Positions 41,848-50,882 of a stretch of 64,000 bases of DNA are shown here, piece by piece; positions within the stretch are counted from its first letter, which is position 1, and every line of letters starts with the position of its first letter. The translations under genes and the position numbers were made by a program. The stretch is from JANMZO01 sp963763135 (GTDB lineage Bacteria; Actinomycetota; Acidimicrobiia; Acidimicrobiales; JANYDT01), in contig CAVXNJ010000005.1 in NCBI GenBank assembly GCA_963763135.1, forward strand, positions 248,001 to 312,000, in the 5' to 3' direction. Below the pieces are notes generated by a model. It had not been told where the DNA came from, did no database searches, and saw only the letters and a list, made by a program, of their open reading frames with translations.

Positions 41848-43362
41848 CTAGGGAAGCGTAGGAAGCGTCGGAAGCGAGGGAAGCGGCGGACCGAAAATCG
41901 GCTTCTTCGTCGTTGTCGTCGGATCGGTCGTCGGCACGTCGGTCGTCGTAGGAGCATCAGTCGTCGTTGGCGCGTCGGTCGTCGTCGGCGCATCCGTTGT
42001 CGTGGTCGTCGCCTTCTTCGTCGTCGTCGGAGCTTCGGTGGTGGTCGTCGGCTCTTCGGTGGTCGTCGTCGTTGTCGTCGGCTTCTTCGTCGTCGTCGGA
42101 GCTTCGGTGGTGGTCGTCGGCTCTTCCGTCGTCGTCGTTGTGGCGTGCGTCGTGGTCGTCGTCGGCTTCTTCGTCGTCGTGGTCGTCGGCTCTTCCGTCG
42201 TCGTCGTAGTCGTCGTCGGCTTCTTCGTCGTCGTGGTCGTCGGCTCTTCCGTCGTCGTCGTAGTCGTCGTCGGCTTCTTCGTCGTCGTGGTCGTCGGCTC
42301 TTCCGTCGTCGTCGTGGTGGTCGTCGGCTTCTTCGTCGTCGTCGTTGTGGCGTGCGTCGTGGTGGTCGTCGGCTTCTTCGTCGTCGTGGTCGTCGGCTCT
42401 TCCGTCGTCGTCGTAGTCGTCGTCGGCTTCTTCGTCGTCGTGGTCGTCGGCTCGTCAGTTGTCGTGGTCGTCGGCTTCTTCGTCGTCGTTGTCGTCGGCT
42501 CGTCGGTCGTCGTGGTCGTCGGCTTCTTCGTCGTCGTTGTCGTCGGATCGTCGGTCGTCGTCGTCGACTTCTTCGTGGTGGTCGGAGCGTCGGTCGTCGT
42601 GGTTCGGCGGGTTGTCGCCGGAGGATCGGTCGTTGCCGTGGTCGTCGGGTCAATCACTGAGAGTGAACCGGCTCGGAGCGTTGTCGTGGGGACATCGGAG
42701 CGTCGGACCGTGGTCGTGGGATCGTTCGCCGTGGCGGTCGCCGTTGCTGCGCTCGGGGAGCGTGATGTCGTACCCGGAACGGTGCCGGCCGTCGGCCGAA
42801 CCTGAGGTGTCGTCGGCGACGCCGTCGCGGCCGTCGGCGGAACGGTGCGTTTCGTCGTGGGGAACAATGGAACCGGGCCAAACGTCACCGGAACCGTGAC
42901 CGCGGCCGCACTGGTCGGCGAGGCCTGGAAGACCGGGCCGAGAATGACCAGGCGTCGAAGTCCTCCTGTTGTTGCCGGGGTCTGCCCGACCGACTCGGTA
43001 GCGATGGTCGCCGCAGATCCGGGTGAAGACGGCAAATCGGTTGGCGCTTCGGTATCGAACGACTCGCTGAGCTCGCTGATCGTCTCGGTCGGGGCGACCG
43101 GTTCGCCCACTATCAACGTTTTTGCCGGATCAAACTTCGCGCTCGTGTCGTCGGCGGTTACGGTTTCACCGAGGACCTGCACCGAGTCGGATTTTGACTT
43201 CCCACCGCGCAGATTGAGCGCCAATACGCCTTCTACAGCGAGCAAAAGAAGGACAACGCCGATAAAGAGAATCCGCCGATTCGGCAACCAAGCAAACACG
43301 CCCGACCGGGAGCGCTCGTCGTCGTCGCCACGCACACGTAACCGCATAGAGTGCATTGTCAC
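41848..43362 (-). CDS. Membrane-anchored Thr-rich (PTTTTT/KKP) low-complexity protein
   Basis: Up to 504 residues; the start is uncertain (GTG 43362, or ATG at 43356 or 43347). A charged N terminus (1-30) is followed by one transmembrane helix (31-49), so the rest should be outside. Residues 50-230 are a Ser/Thr/Pro-rich stalk. The remainder is built from repeats of the type TTTTTKKPTTTTTTTEEP, ending with a short GPPLPSLPTL tail. Such regions in actinobacteria are often O-mannosylated wall-spanning stalks. No enzymatic domain is visible. Because the repeated codons are ACG/ACC, all six frames are partly open, so frame choice rests on the membrane anchor. Confidence 0.7.
   Translation of the reverse strand: MTMHSMRLRVRGDDDERSRSGVFAWLPNRRILFIGVVLLLLAVEGVLALNLRGGKSKSDSVQVLGETVTADDTSAKFDPAKTLIVGEPVAPTETISELSESFDTEAPTDLPSSPGSAATIATESVGQTPATTGGLRRLVILGPVFQASPTSAAAVTVPVTFGPVPLFPTTKRTVPPTAATASPTTPQVRPTAGTVPGTTSRSPSAATATATANDPTTTVRRSDVPTTTLRAGSLSVIDPTTTATTDPPATTRRTTTTDAPTTTKKSTTTTDDPTTTTTKKPTTTTTDEPTTTTTKKPTTTTTDEPTTTTTKKPTTTTTTTEEPTTTTTKKPTTTTTHATTTTTKKPTTTTTTTEEPTTTTTKKPTTTTTTTEEPTTTTTKKPTTTTTTTEEPTTTTTKKPTTTTTHATTTTTEEPTTTTEAPTTTKKPTTTTTTTEEPTTTTEAPTTTKKATTTTTDAPTTTDAPTTTDAPTTTDVPTTDPTTTTKKPIFGPPLPSLPTLPTLP
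41895..42660. repeat. Low-complexity GTCGTC array with about 57-base higher-order units
   Basis: Trinucleotide-like GTC/GTG runs interrupted by GGCTTCTTCG and GGCTCTTCCG blocks repeat with a period near 57 bases. They encode the Thr-rich region on the minus strand. Several units are identical, implying recent amplification. Confidence 0.9.
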
Positions 43363-43528
43363 ATATGAAATTCCGCTCAGTCGCAGGCGGCCCAGGATTA
43401 ACGCCGTTCCCGGCAGAATTACCCAGGACGCTGGCCAGCGGTCCAGTGGACATCCTGGCGTGACATAAAATTCATGTAAGCGGTTTCAGAAATCACTTGT
43501 TGGTCGTAAATCGACGCTGTGTCTGCGA

Positions 43529-43534
43529 TAGCGT
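43529..43534 (+). promoter_or_regulatory. Putative -10 element (TAGCGT), leaderless start of glgP
   Basis: TAGCGT ends seven bases before the GTG at 43542, supporting that start. Confidence 0.45.
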
Positions 43535-43541
43535 CGACCGC

Positions 43542-46121
43542 GTGCGAGCCCTCAGAAGTTTCACCGTTCGAACTCAACTTCCGGCCAACCTCTCGACGCT
43601 CGGCGTCTTGGCCAACAACCTGCGTTGGTCGTGGGACGACCGCTGTCGGCGTTTGTTCCGCTGGGTCGATCCGGAGCTCTGGGAACAGGTCAGCCGGGAT
43701 CCGGTCCGGCTTCTCGCCACGGTTGCGCCGGCCCGCCTCATCGAGTTGTCCAACGACCCGTCGTTCATGGCATTTCTCGACGAGATGCACGACGACCTCC
43801 GGCGCTACCTCGATTCGCCCGGGTGGTTGCAACTGCGCGGTGAAACCCCCCTGCGCTCGGTCGCGTACTTCTCCCCCGAATTCGGGATCTCGGAGGCCCT
43901 GCCCCAGTACTCGGGCGGACTCGGCGTGCTGGCCGGCGACCATCTGAAGGCCGCCAGCGCCCTCGGTCTCCCCCTCACCGGCATAGGCCTGTTCTACCGC
44001 CAGGGCTACTTCCGTCAGACGTTCACCAACGACGGCTACCAGACCGAGCAGTACCCGGTCCTCGATCCGCACCTCATGGCGCTCGAAATCGTGCGGGCCG
44101 GCGCAACGAAGGACTCGGCGGGCGACCCGAACGGGCCGGAACTTCGCATCGAAGTCGACCTGGGCGGGCAGCGCCTGGTGGCTCGTGTCTGGAAGGCCAA
44201 GGTCGGCCGCATCAGCCTGTACCTGCTCGATGCCGACATCGACGACAATGAGGCCGACGGCCGGATGGTCACCGACCGTTTGTACGGTGGCGGCGAGGAA
44301 CAGCGCATCCGCCAGGAGATCCTCCTCGGCATCGGTGGTGTTCGGGTGCTGAACGCGATCGGCATCGAAAGCCAGGTGTTCCACACCAACGAAGGCCACG
44401 CCGGATTCCTCGGCCTCGAGCGGATCCGCCTGTTCATGCACGAACACGGCCTGAGCTACGAAGAAGCCATCGAGGCGGGCCGCGCCGGCACCCTCTTCAC
44501 CACGCACACCCCGGTTCCTGCCGGCATCGACCGCTTCCCCAAACCCCTCATGGCGAAGTACTTCACGGGTTACGCCCAGTCGATCGGGATCTCATTCGAT
44601 GAGTTCATGACCCTCGGCCACGAACCGCACGACGGGGCCGACGCACCGTTCAATATGGCGGTCATGGGCCTGCGCCTCGCCGGCCAGGCCAACGGGGTGT
44701 CGAAACTGCACGGCGCCGTGAGCCGCGAGATGTTCTCCAACCTGTGGCCCGGGGTTCCGGTCAGCGAGGTGCCGATCGGTTCTGTCACGAACGGCGTGCA
44801 CGCGCGCACCTGGACCTCCAACGAGATGGGCGAGCTCCTCTCCCGCTACGTGTTGCCGGAATGGCCGGAGGCCCCCGCCGAGCGCTGGGCCCGCATCCAC
44901 GACTGCCCCGACGACCTGATCTGGCGGGTCCGTGAGGAAACCCGTTCGCGCATGATCTCGTTCATCCGGGAACGCCTGCGGTCGGCCGCTGAAGGGCGTG
45001 GGTTCTCCGCCGCCGACCTCACGTGGTGCGACCGGGCACTCGACCCTCACGTTCTCACGATCGGCTTCTCCCGTCGGTTCGCAACCTACAAGCGCGCCAC
45101 GCTGCTGCTCAGCGATCCCGAACGGTTCAAGCGACTCCTACTCGACCCCGATCGTCCGGTGCAGTTCGTGTTCGCCGGTAAAGCGCACCCCGCCGACAAC
45201 CTCGGCAAGGAACTGATCAAGCAGATCATCCAGTTCTCCCTCGACCCCGCCGTTCGTCACCGCATCGCCTTTGTCGAGAACTACGACATCGGCGTCGCTC
45301 GCATGCTCTACCAGGGCTCCGATGTTTGGCTCAACAACCCGCGTCGTCCGATGGAAGCCTGCGGCACGAGCGGAGAGAAGGCCACGATCAACGGGGCTAT
45401 CAACCTGTCGATCCTCGACGGATGGTGGGATGAGATGTACCTCCCTGCCACCGCGAGCCTGCCGAGCAACGGCTGGGCGATCCCGTCGTCATCCAATCCG
45501 ACCTCGGTCGAAGACGGTGACCGGGCCGAAGCCAACGCGCTGTTCGAACTGCTCGAGCGCGAAGTGGTTCCGCTGTTCTACGACCGACCCGACCACACGT
45601 TCCCGCGCCGCTGGGTGTTCAAGATGAAGCACTCCCTCGCCACGCTCGGCCACGAGGTCATGGCCGGTCGCATGGTCAAGGACTACACAACCAACTACTA
45701 CGAGCAGGCCGCCCGCCGAGCCGACGCCGTCATCGGCGTGGGCTGGGACAAAGCCAAGGCGCTCGCCGAGTGGAAGCGTCGCGTCCGGTCCTCGTGGGCC
45801 GAAGTCCGCGTCACCTCCGTCGAATCCGAGGGCCCCGAGGTCGTCGACGTCGGAACTGTCCGCATCGTGCACGCCGAGGTCGCCCTCGGCCAACTCAAAG
45901 CATCCGACGTGTCGGTCGAACTGGTCCACGGCGTGGTTGGCCTCAACGATGAGCTTGAGGGCACCCAGACGGTAGTGATGACCCCCGACGCCAAGGGCCG
46001 TTACACCGGTCAGTGCGTGGGGTCACGAGCCGGCCGCTACGGGTTCACGATTCGCGTCGTTCCGACACATCCCGATCTCGGGAGTTGGGCCGAGGTCGGC
46101 ACGATCGCCTGGGCTTCGTAA
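43542..46121 (+). CDS. glgP: Alpha-glucan phosphorylase
   Basis: An 859-residue PLP enzyme releasing glucose 1-phosphate from glycogen or maltodextrin. The GTG at 43542 begins the conserved VRALRSFTVRTQLP; the frame is open 45 bases further upstream. Hallmarks: YFSPEFGISEALPQYSGGLG, FHTNEGHAGFLGLERI, GSVTNGVHARTW, RRFATYKRATLLL, and the active-site/PLP region EACGTSGEKATINGAINLS, where many homologues have GTSGMK. The last 90 residues form an added beta domain. It belongs to the short GlgP/maltodextrin type. Divergent from the Thr-rich protein gene. Confidence 0.94.
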   Translation: MRALRSFTVRTQLPANLSTLGVLANNLRWSWDDRCRRLFRWVDPELWEQVSRDPVRLLATVAPARLIELSNDPSFMAFLDEMHDDLRRYLDSPGWLQLRGETPLRSVAYFSPEFGISEALPQYSGGLGVLAGDHLKAASALGLPLTGIGLFYRQGYFRQTFTNDGYQTEQYPVLDPHLMALEIVRAGATKDSAGDPNGPELRIEVDLGGQRLVARVWKAKVGRISLYLLDADIDDNEADGRMVTDRLYGGGEEQRIRQEILLGIGGVRVLNAIGIESQVFHTNEGHAGFLGLERIRLFMHEHGLSYEEAIEAGRAGTLFTTHTPVPAGIDRFPKPLMAKYFTGYAQSIGISFDEFMTLGHEPHDGADAPFNMAVMGLRLAGQANGVSKLHGAVSREMFSNLWPGVPVSEVPIGSVTNGVHARTWTSNEMGELLSRYVLPEWPEAPAERWARIHDCPDDLIWRVREETRSRMISFIRERLRSAAEGRGFSAADLTWCDRALDPHVLTIGFSRRFATYKRATLLLSDPERFKRLLLDPDRPVQFVFAGKAHPADNLGKELIKQIIQFSLDPAVRHRIAFVENYDIGVARMLYQGSDVWLNNPRRPMEACGTSGEKATINGAINLSILDGWWDEMYLPATASLPSNGWAIPSSSNPTSVEDGDRAEANALFELLEREVVPLFYDRPDHTFPRRWVFKMKHSLATLGHEVMAGRMVKDYTTNYYEQAARRADAVIGVGWDKAKALAEWKRRVRSSWAEVRVTSVESEGPEVVDVGTVRIVHAEVALGQLKASDVSVELVHGVVGLNDELEGTQTVVMTPDAKGRYTGQCVGSRAGRYGFTIRVVPTHPDLGSWAEVGTIAWAS

Positions 46122-46160
46122 CCCGGTCGGGCATCCTTTCGTCGTAACCCGGTCGGGCAT
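46116..46160. repeat. 19-base direct repeat covering the glgP stop
   Basis: TCGTAACCCGGTCGGGCAT occurs at 46116-46134 (including the glgP TAA) and 46142-46160, with a seven-base spacer. Confidence 0.85.
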
Positions 46161-46177
46161 ACTTCCGCGTTGAGCGG

Positions 46178-46183
46178 TAACTT
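46178..46183 (+). promoter_or_regulatory. Putative -10 element (TAACTT), leaderless start of tpx
   Basis: TAACTT ends seven bases before the ATG at 46191. Confidence 0.5.
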
Positions 46184-46190
46184 GTGACGT

Positions 46191-46688
46191 ATGGCTGAAA
46201 TCACCCTCGGGGGCAACCCCATTCATACGTCCGGCGACCTCCCGTCCACGGGTGCCGCACCAGGCTTCACGCTGACCAAGATCGACCTCTCCGAGACGTC
46301 GCTCGCCGATTACGCCGGCAAGAACGTTGTGCTGAACATCTTCCCGAGCGTCGACACCGCCACATGTGCGAAGAGCGTCCGCACCTTCAACGAACGCGCC
46401 GGCGAAGTGCCGAACACGACCGTGCTGTGTGTGAGTGCCGATCTTCCGTTCGCTCAGAAGCGTTTCTGCGGAGCCGAAGGCCTGGAGAACGTCGTCCCGG
46501 TCTCGACCTTTCGCCATCCCGAGTTTCTCGACGCCTACGGCGTTCGCGTGACCGACTCCGGTTTCGCCGGTCTCGCGGCACGTGCCGTCGTGGTCATCGA
46601 CACCAACGGAAACATCGTTCACAGCGAACTCGTGGGCGAAGTAGCCCACGAGCCGAACTACGACGCGGCCCTGGGCGCGCTCAAGTAA
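46191..46688 (+). CDS. tpx: Thiol peroxidase (Tpx, atypical 2-Cys peroxiredoxin)
   Basis: A 165-residue peroxiredoxin reducing hydrogen and alkyl peroxides with thioredoxin. The peroxidatic Cys lies in FPSVDTATCAKSVRTFN (about residue 63) and the resolving Cys in QKRFCGAEGL (about 97), the Tpx spacing. The N-terminal LGGNPIHTSG and C-terminal ARAVVVIDTNGNIVHSELV are standard. Complete, monocistronic, cytosolic. Confidence 0.95.
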   Translation: MAEITLGGNPIHTSGDLPSTGAAPGFTLTKIDLSETSLADYAGKNVVLNIFPSVDTATCAKSVRTFNERAGEVPNTTVLCVSADLPFAQKRFCGAEGLENVVPVSTFRHPEFLDAYGVRVTDSGFAGLAARAVVVIDTNGNIVHSELVGEVAHEPNYDAALGALK

Positions 46689-46770
46689 TCATTCTGCGCA
46701 CGAGGCAGTTCTTGTAGAGATGTGGTGATGGGCGGCCCGCTGGTCGCCCATCACCCGTTTGCGAGCCCGG

Positions 46771-47574
46771 TTACTGTCCGGTGAATTCGGCTTTGCCCGG
46801 ACCATTGGCGAGGAAGCTGGCGATGCCGATCTTGGCGTCGGCCGTGCGGAACGCCGCAACGAACTGGTCCTGTTCGATCGCCAGACCCTCGGCCAGCGAG
46901 CCCGAAAGACCGGCATCGATGGCGCGCTTGCAGTAGCCCTGCACGGTGAGGGGGCCGCGGGCGAACTCCTGCGCCCAGGCCAGTGCTTCGTCGAAGAGTG
47001 AAGCCGCCGGCACGACCCGATCGGCCAGCCCGATGCGCAGTGCCTCGTCGGCCTTCACCTGACGGCCGCTCATCATGATGTCCTTGGCCCGTGACGGGCC
47101 CACCAGCCGCGACAGTCGCTGCGTTCCGCCGCCGCCCGGGATGATGCCGAGCAGAATCTCCGGCTGACCGAATGTCGCCGTGTCGGAGGCCATGCGCACG
47201 TCGCAGGCCAGTGAGAGCTCGCACCCGCCGCCCAACGCGTAGCCGGCCACGGCGGCGATCACCATGCGGGGAAGCGCAGCCAGAGCATCGAATGCCCGAC
47301 GGAGCATCGCTCCGATGACCCGTGCTTCGTCGGGACCACCAAATCGGGCGATGTCGGCGCCGGCGGCGAAGATCCGCTCGCCGCCGTACACGATCACCGC
47401 GCCCGGAAGATCTTCCGAGAGTTCGTCGACGCAGCGCAGCAGGTCAGCCGTGAGTTCCGGTGAAATCGCGTTGACCTTGGGGCGGTCGAGGCGGAGGACC
47501 GCGACTCGCGTCGGCCCCTCACCATGGTTCTCGATGCGGACAAACGGCGCGGCTGGTGCTGGAGAATCGCTCAT
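46771..47574 (-). CDS. Enoyl-CoA hydratase
   Basis: A 267-residue crotonase. LRLDRPKVNAISPEL, FAAGADIARF (oxyanion hole), AAVAGYALGGGCELSLACDVRMAS and FGQPEILLGIIPGGGGTQRL are present, including both Glu residues used by true hydratases (CELSLA and QPEILLG). It probably acts in fatty-acid or aromatic-acid beta-oxidation. It starts at ATG with TAGTGT six bases upstream; meaB lies upstream on the same strand with a 36-base gap, but this internal promoter suggests separate expression. Confidence 0.92.
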   Translation of the reverse strand: MSDSPAPAAPFVRIENHGEGPTRVAVLRLDRPKVNAISPELTADLLRCVDELSEDLPGAVIVYGGERIFAAGADIARFGGPDEARVIGAMLRRAFDALAALPRMVIAAVAGYALGGGCELSLACDVRMASDTATFGQPEILLGIIPGGGGTQRLSRLVGPSRAKDIMMSGRQVKADEALRIGLADRVVPAASLFDEALAWAQEFARGPLTVQGYCKRAIDAGLSGSLAEGLAIEQDQFVAAFRTADAKIGIASFLANGPGKAEFTGQ

Positions 47575-47580
47575 TCGCGA

Positions 47581-47586
47581 ACACTA
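47581..47586 (-). promoter_or_regulatory. Putative -10 element (TAGTGT), leaderless start of the enoyl-CoA hydratase
   Basis: On the minus strand TAGTGT ends six bases before the ATG at 47574. Confidence 0.5.
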
Positions 47587-47610
47587 ACCCAGCGCCGCTC
47601 GAGGCGGGGC

Positions 47611-48567
47611 TCAGGTGAACGACGGCCGAAGTTCCTCAGCGGCGGCCGACGGCGACAGTTCCCGGTTCCAGACCCGGTCGACCGTCTGGGTGAATCCGAT
47701 CTCGGCCATGCGTTGGTGCACGGCGTCGGCGATCTCTTCGAGGATCCGGCGTTCGAGTTCGCGGGCCAAGCGCTCGCGCCGCCGGGCGACGAGTCGATCC
47801 TCGGCGAGTTGCCAAGTCCGGTGATCGGTGATGGCGCCGACGAGGGCGTCGACCCCCGTACGTTCGGTGGCCGACGTCGCAACAACGGGAGTCGTCCACG
47901 ATCCGGCACTGTGCGGACGCAGGTGCAGCATGGAGCGAAGGTCGGCTTCAGTGTCGGCCGCACCGGGTCGGTCAGCCTTGTTCACGACCAGGACGTCAGC
48001 CACCTCCAGCAATCCGGCCTTGTTCGCCTGTACCGCGTCGCCCCAACCGGGGTTGGTGACGACGACGGTCGTGTCAGCGGCGGCCGCGATGTCGACTTCA
48101 ACCTGTCCGACCCCGACGGTCTCGAGGACGATCCAGTCAAATCCCGCGGCGTCGAGCACCCGAACCGCTTCGGGCACGGCGGCGGAAAGACCGCCGAGAG
48201 CACCGCGCGATGCCATCGAGCGGATGAACACCTCGGGGTCGAGGAAGTGGTCGCTCATGCGAACGCTGTCGCCGAGCAACGCTCCCCCGCTGAACGGTGA
48301 ACTCGGATCGATGGCCAACACGGCCACGCGGGCCTGCGTGAGCCTGAGGCACTTCACCAGCTGATCGGTGAGCGTGCTCTTTCCGGCGCCGGGAGCGCCG
48401 GTGATACCAATGACGTATGCCTTGCCGGGATGCGACCACGCGAGCGACGCCAGTTGTCGGCCCGGTGCTTCACCTCGATCGACGAGGGTGAGGCCGCGGG
48501 CCAACGCTGAACGATCGCCGGCGAAGATCTTCTCGGCCAGGATTTGAGGGTCGATTACGCGTGCAAT
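47611..48567 (-). CDS. meaB: MeaB/ArgK-type G3E GTPase, probable ATT start codon
   Basis: Chaperone GTPase that protects and reloads adenosylcobalamin-dependent mutases such as methylmalonyl-CoA mutase. Motifs: GITGAPGAGKSTLTDQLV (P-loop), AIDPSSPFSGGALLGDSVRM, ETVGVGQVEVDIA and VVNKADRPGA. The only ATG/GTG/TTG start in frame (TTG at 48504) would cut off the conserved N-terminal helix, which is encoded upstream as ILAEKIFAGDRSALARG. Upstream of that helix there is no ATG, GTG or TTG before the stop at 48577-48579. The best candidate is ATT at 48565-48567, which has TAACCT exactly six bases upstream, the spacing used by other leaderless genes here. That start gives 318 residues, normal for MeaB. 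The mutase is not in the window. Confidence 0.85.
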   Translation of the reverse strand: MARVIDPQILAEKIFAGDRSALARGLTLVDRGEAPGRQLASLAWSHPGKAYVIGITGAPGAGKSTLTDQLVKCLRLTQARVAVLAIDPSSPFSGGALLGDSVRMSDHFLDPEVFIRSMASRGALGGLSAAVPEAVRVLDAAGFDWIVLETVGVGQVEVDIAAAADTTVVVTNPGWGDAVQANKAGLLEVADVLVVNKADRPGAADTEADLRSMLHLRPHSAGSWTTPVVATSATERTGVDALVGAITDHRTWQLAEDRLVARRRERLARELERRILEEIADAVHQRMAEIGFTQTVDRVWNRELSPSAAAEELRPSFT

Positions 48568-48573
48568 GCGACG

Positions 48574-48579
48574 AGGTTA
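48574..48579 (-). promoter_or_regulatory. Putative -10 element (TAACCT), leaderless start of meaB at ATT
   Basis: On the minus strand TAACCT ends six bases before ATT (48567). Its TAA is also the last in-frame stop upstream. Confidence 0.45.
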
Positions 48580-48606
48580 CCGGTTCGAGGGAGGTGGGCA
48601 GATCGG

Positions 48607-48798
48607 TCAGCGACCGAGGTCTTTGGCCGACACGCCGGCGATGCCCCAGTTCTCCTTCGGCATGTCGTGGATCCACACCCGCACGTTGGCCACCGGGGCG
48701 TCGAGGGCTTCGACGAGCGCCGCGGTGACCTTCTCGATCACGGCACGCTTCTGGTCTTCGGTTCTTCCCTCGAGCAGATAGATCTGAGCAAACGGCAT
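48607..48798 (-). CDS. dmpI: 4-oxalocrotonate tautomerase
   Basis: A 63-residue tautomerase from the ATG at 48796-48798, with AAGGAG eight bases upstream. The Met is followed by Pro, which becomes the catalytic N-terminal Pro1; Arg in RVWIHDMPKENW and the C-terminal region match DmpI/XylH. It converts 2-hydroxymuconate to 2-oxo-3-hexenedioate in the oxidative branch of meta cleavage. It closes the minus-strand lower-pathway operon, 20 bases after dmpG. Confidence 0.93.
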   Translation of the reverse strand: MPFAQIYLLEGRTEDQKRAVIEKVTAALVEALDAPVANVRVWIHDMPKENWGIAGVSAKDLGR

Positions 48799-48818
48799 TG
48801 GACTACTCCTTCGTTTCG

Positions 48819-49864
48819 TCAGTTCGCGGACGCCAGGGCACGGGCCCGGGACATGGTCAGGGCGGTGTCTTCGATCATGTCTTCCTGGCCGCCGACCATG
48901 CCGCGACGCCCCAGTTCGACCAGGAGGTCGCGCGCCGGCATGCCGTACTTCGCCTCCGCTCGTTTGGCGAACAGCAGGAAGCTCGAATACACGCCGGCGT
49001 AGCCCAGCGTGAGCGCGTCGCGGTCGATGCGGATGATGTGATCCATGATCGGCACGACCAGGTCTTCGGCCACGTCCTGGATCTTGAACACGTCGACGCC
49101 GGTGTCGATGCCCATCCGGTCGCACACCGCGATCAAGCACTTCCATCGGCGTGTTGCCGGCGCCGGCGCCCGAGACCGGCGGCCGCAGCGTCGATGCGGT
49201 TGGCACCGCACTCGATGGCGGCCAGCGAGTTGGCCACGCCCATGGCCAGGTTGTGGTGGCCGTGGAAGCCGAGTTCGGTCTCGGGCTCGAGCGCCTCGCG
49301 CACCGCGCCGACGCGGGCCGTCACGTCGTCGGGCAGCATGTAGCCGGCCGAGTCGGTGACGTAGATGCAGTTGGCGCCGTAGCTCTCCATCAGCATGCGC
49401 CTGCGTCGACCAGACCCTCCGGGACTGTCCATGTGCGCCATCATCAGGAAGCCGACGGTGTCCAGCCGAGCTGTGCGCGCCATGCTGATGTGCTGCTCCG
49501 ACACGTCGGCCTCGGTGCAGTGGGTGGCCACGCGGATCGTGTTCACGCCGAGTCCTTGCGCCATCTGCAGGTGGTCGACGGTGCCGATGCCCGGGAAGCA
49601 GCAGCGCCGAGACCTTGGCCTGCTTCATCAGCGGAATCACGGCGCCGAGGTACTCCTCGTCGCTGTGCGCGGGGAAGCCGTAGTTGACGCGAGCTGCCGC
49701 CGAGGCCGTCGCCGTGGGTGACCTCGATCAGCGGAACGCCGGCGGCGTCGAGGCCGGAGGCGATCGACTTCATCTGCTCCAGCGTCATCAGGTGGCGCTT
49801 GGGGTGCATGCCGTCGCGCAGCGTCATGTCGTGGACGGTGATCTTGCTGTCCTGTGAGATTCAT
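48819..49864 (-). pseudogene. dmpG: 4-hydroxy-2-oxovalerate aldolase, frameshifted as assembled
   Basis: The aldolase cleaves 4-hydroxy-2-oxovalerate to pyruvate and acetaldehyde and channels the latter to DmpF. Across three frames the whole protein can be read: TLRDGMHPKRH, VTHGDGLGGSS, GLGVNTIRVATHCTEAD, MESYGANCIYVTDSAGYM, GFHGHHNLAMGVANS and GMVGGQEDMIED, about 340 residues. The frame shifts near 49846, 49690, 49590, 49420, 49400, 49170 and 49134. Six shifts are one-base insertions and one is a deletion, all at third codon positions (for example TCGC, GGGC, CAGC, CTTG). The start is ATG 49864. The active-site residues are all recoverable, so the underlying gene is probably intact. Confidence 0.88.
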
Positions 49865-49867
49865 GGT

Positions 49868-50825
49868 GTTCTCCTGGTAGGTAAGGCGAGTGCCAACGGG
49901 CCGGACCGGGCGTCGACGTGCGTGGCCGGAGCGATCGAGCGTGCCGGCGAGAATCTCTTCGGCGAACATCTCGGCGGTGCGCGCGGCGGCGGCGGTCATG
50001 ATGTCGAGGTTGCCGGCGTACTTCGGGCAGGTAGTCGCCCAGGCCCTCGACTTCCAGGAAGACCGAGACGCGGTTGCCATCGAACACCGGGCCGTTGACC
50101 AGCTTGTAGCCGGGCACGTACTTCTGCACCTCGGCGATCATGTCGTGGATCGAGGCCGTGATCGCGTCCTGATCCGGCTCGTCTCGGTCAGGCAGTGCAC
50201 GGTGTCGCGCATGATCATCGGCGGCTCGGCCGGGTTGATGATGATGATCGCCTTGCCCTTGGCCGCGCCGCCGACCTTCTCGACCGCGCCGCCGTGGTGC
50301 GGGTGAACTCGTCGATGTTCTTGCGGGTGCCCGGCCCGACCGAGCGGCTCGACACGGTGGCGACGATCTCGCCGTAGGCCACCGGCTGCACGCGCGACAC
50401 CGCAGCCACCATCGGGATGGTGGCCTGGCCGCCGCAGGTGACCATGTTGACGTTCATCTCGCGCTTGCCGACGTGCTGCGTCGAGGTTGACCGGCGGCAC
50501 GCAGTACGGCCCGATCGCCGCCGGCGTGAGGTCGATCATCAGCACGCCCCAGCGCGTTGAGCTTGCGGGAGTTCTCGGCGTGCACGTAGGCGGAGGTGGC
50601 GTCGAACGCGATCTGCACGTCGTCGGCGATCACGTGCGGGAGCAGCCCGTCGACACCGTCCGACGTGGTCTTGATGCCCATGTCGCGGGCGCGGGTCAGA
50701 CCGTCGGACGCCGGGTCGATGCCGACCATCCAGACCGGTTCGAGCACGGGACTGCGTTGAAGCTTGGCGAGAAGGTCGGTGCCGATGTTGCCGGGGCCGA
50801 TTACGGCGCATTTGATTTTGGTCAT
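49868..50825 (-). pseudogene. dmpF: Acylating acetaldehyde dehydrogenase, frameshifted as assembled
   Basis: DmpF oxidises acetaldehyde to acetyl-CoA. The recoverable protein contains AVIGPGNIGTDLLAKL, ENSRKLNALG, MVTCGGQATIPMVAAV with the catalytic Cys, SVGPGTRKNIDEFT, AIIIINPAEPPMIMRDTVHC and YAGNLDIMTAAAARTAE. Frame changes occur near 50549 (GGGC), 50478, 50295 (deletion), 50178 (deletion) and 50023 (CCCG). The 3' boundary is approximate because no in-frame stop is found before dmpG; an undetected indel may hide it. The first 35 codons have ordinary third-position composition, after which almost every codon ends in G or C. Confidence 0.87.
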
Positions 50826-50882
50826 GGTGGGCTCCATTGCTATGTGTACGTACTATGGGTCGATGGTGGTGAACCAGATGGT

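Noticed and set aside
41251..42660. Plus-strand Arg-rich open frame over glgB and the Thr-rich gene
   Set aside because: It is a by-product of GTC/GTG repeats. Long runs of RRR have no start context, and both genes on the minus strand have clear features.
48607..49206. 199-residue open frame starting upstream of dmpI
   Set aside because: Only the last 63 residues are the tautomerase; the upstream part is out-of-frame dmpG, joined because of an insertion there.
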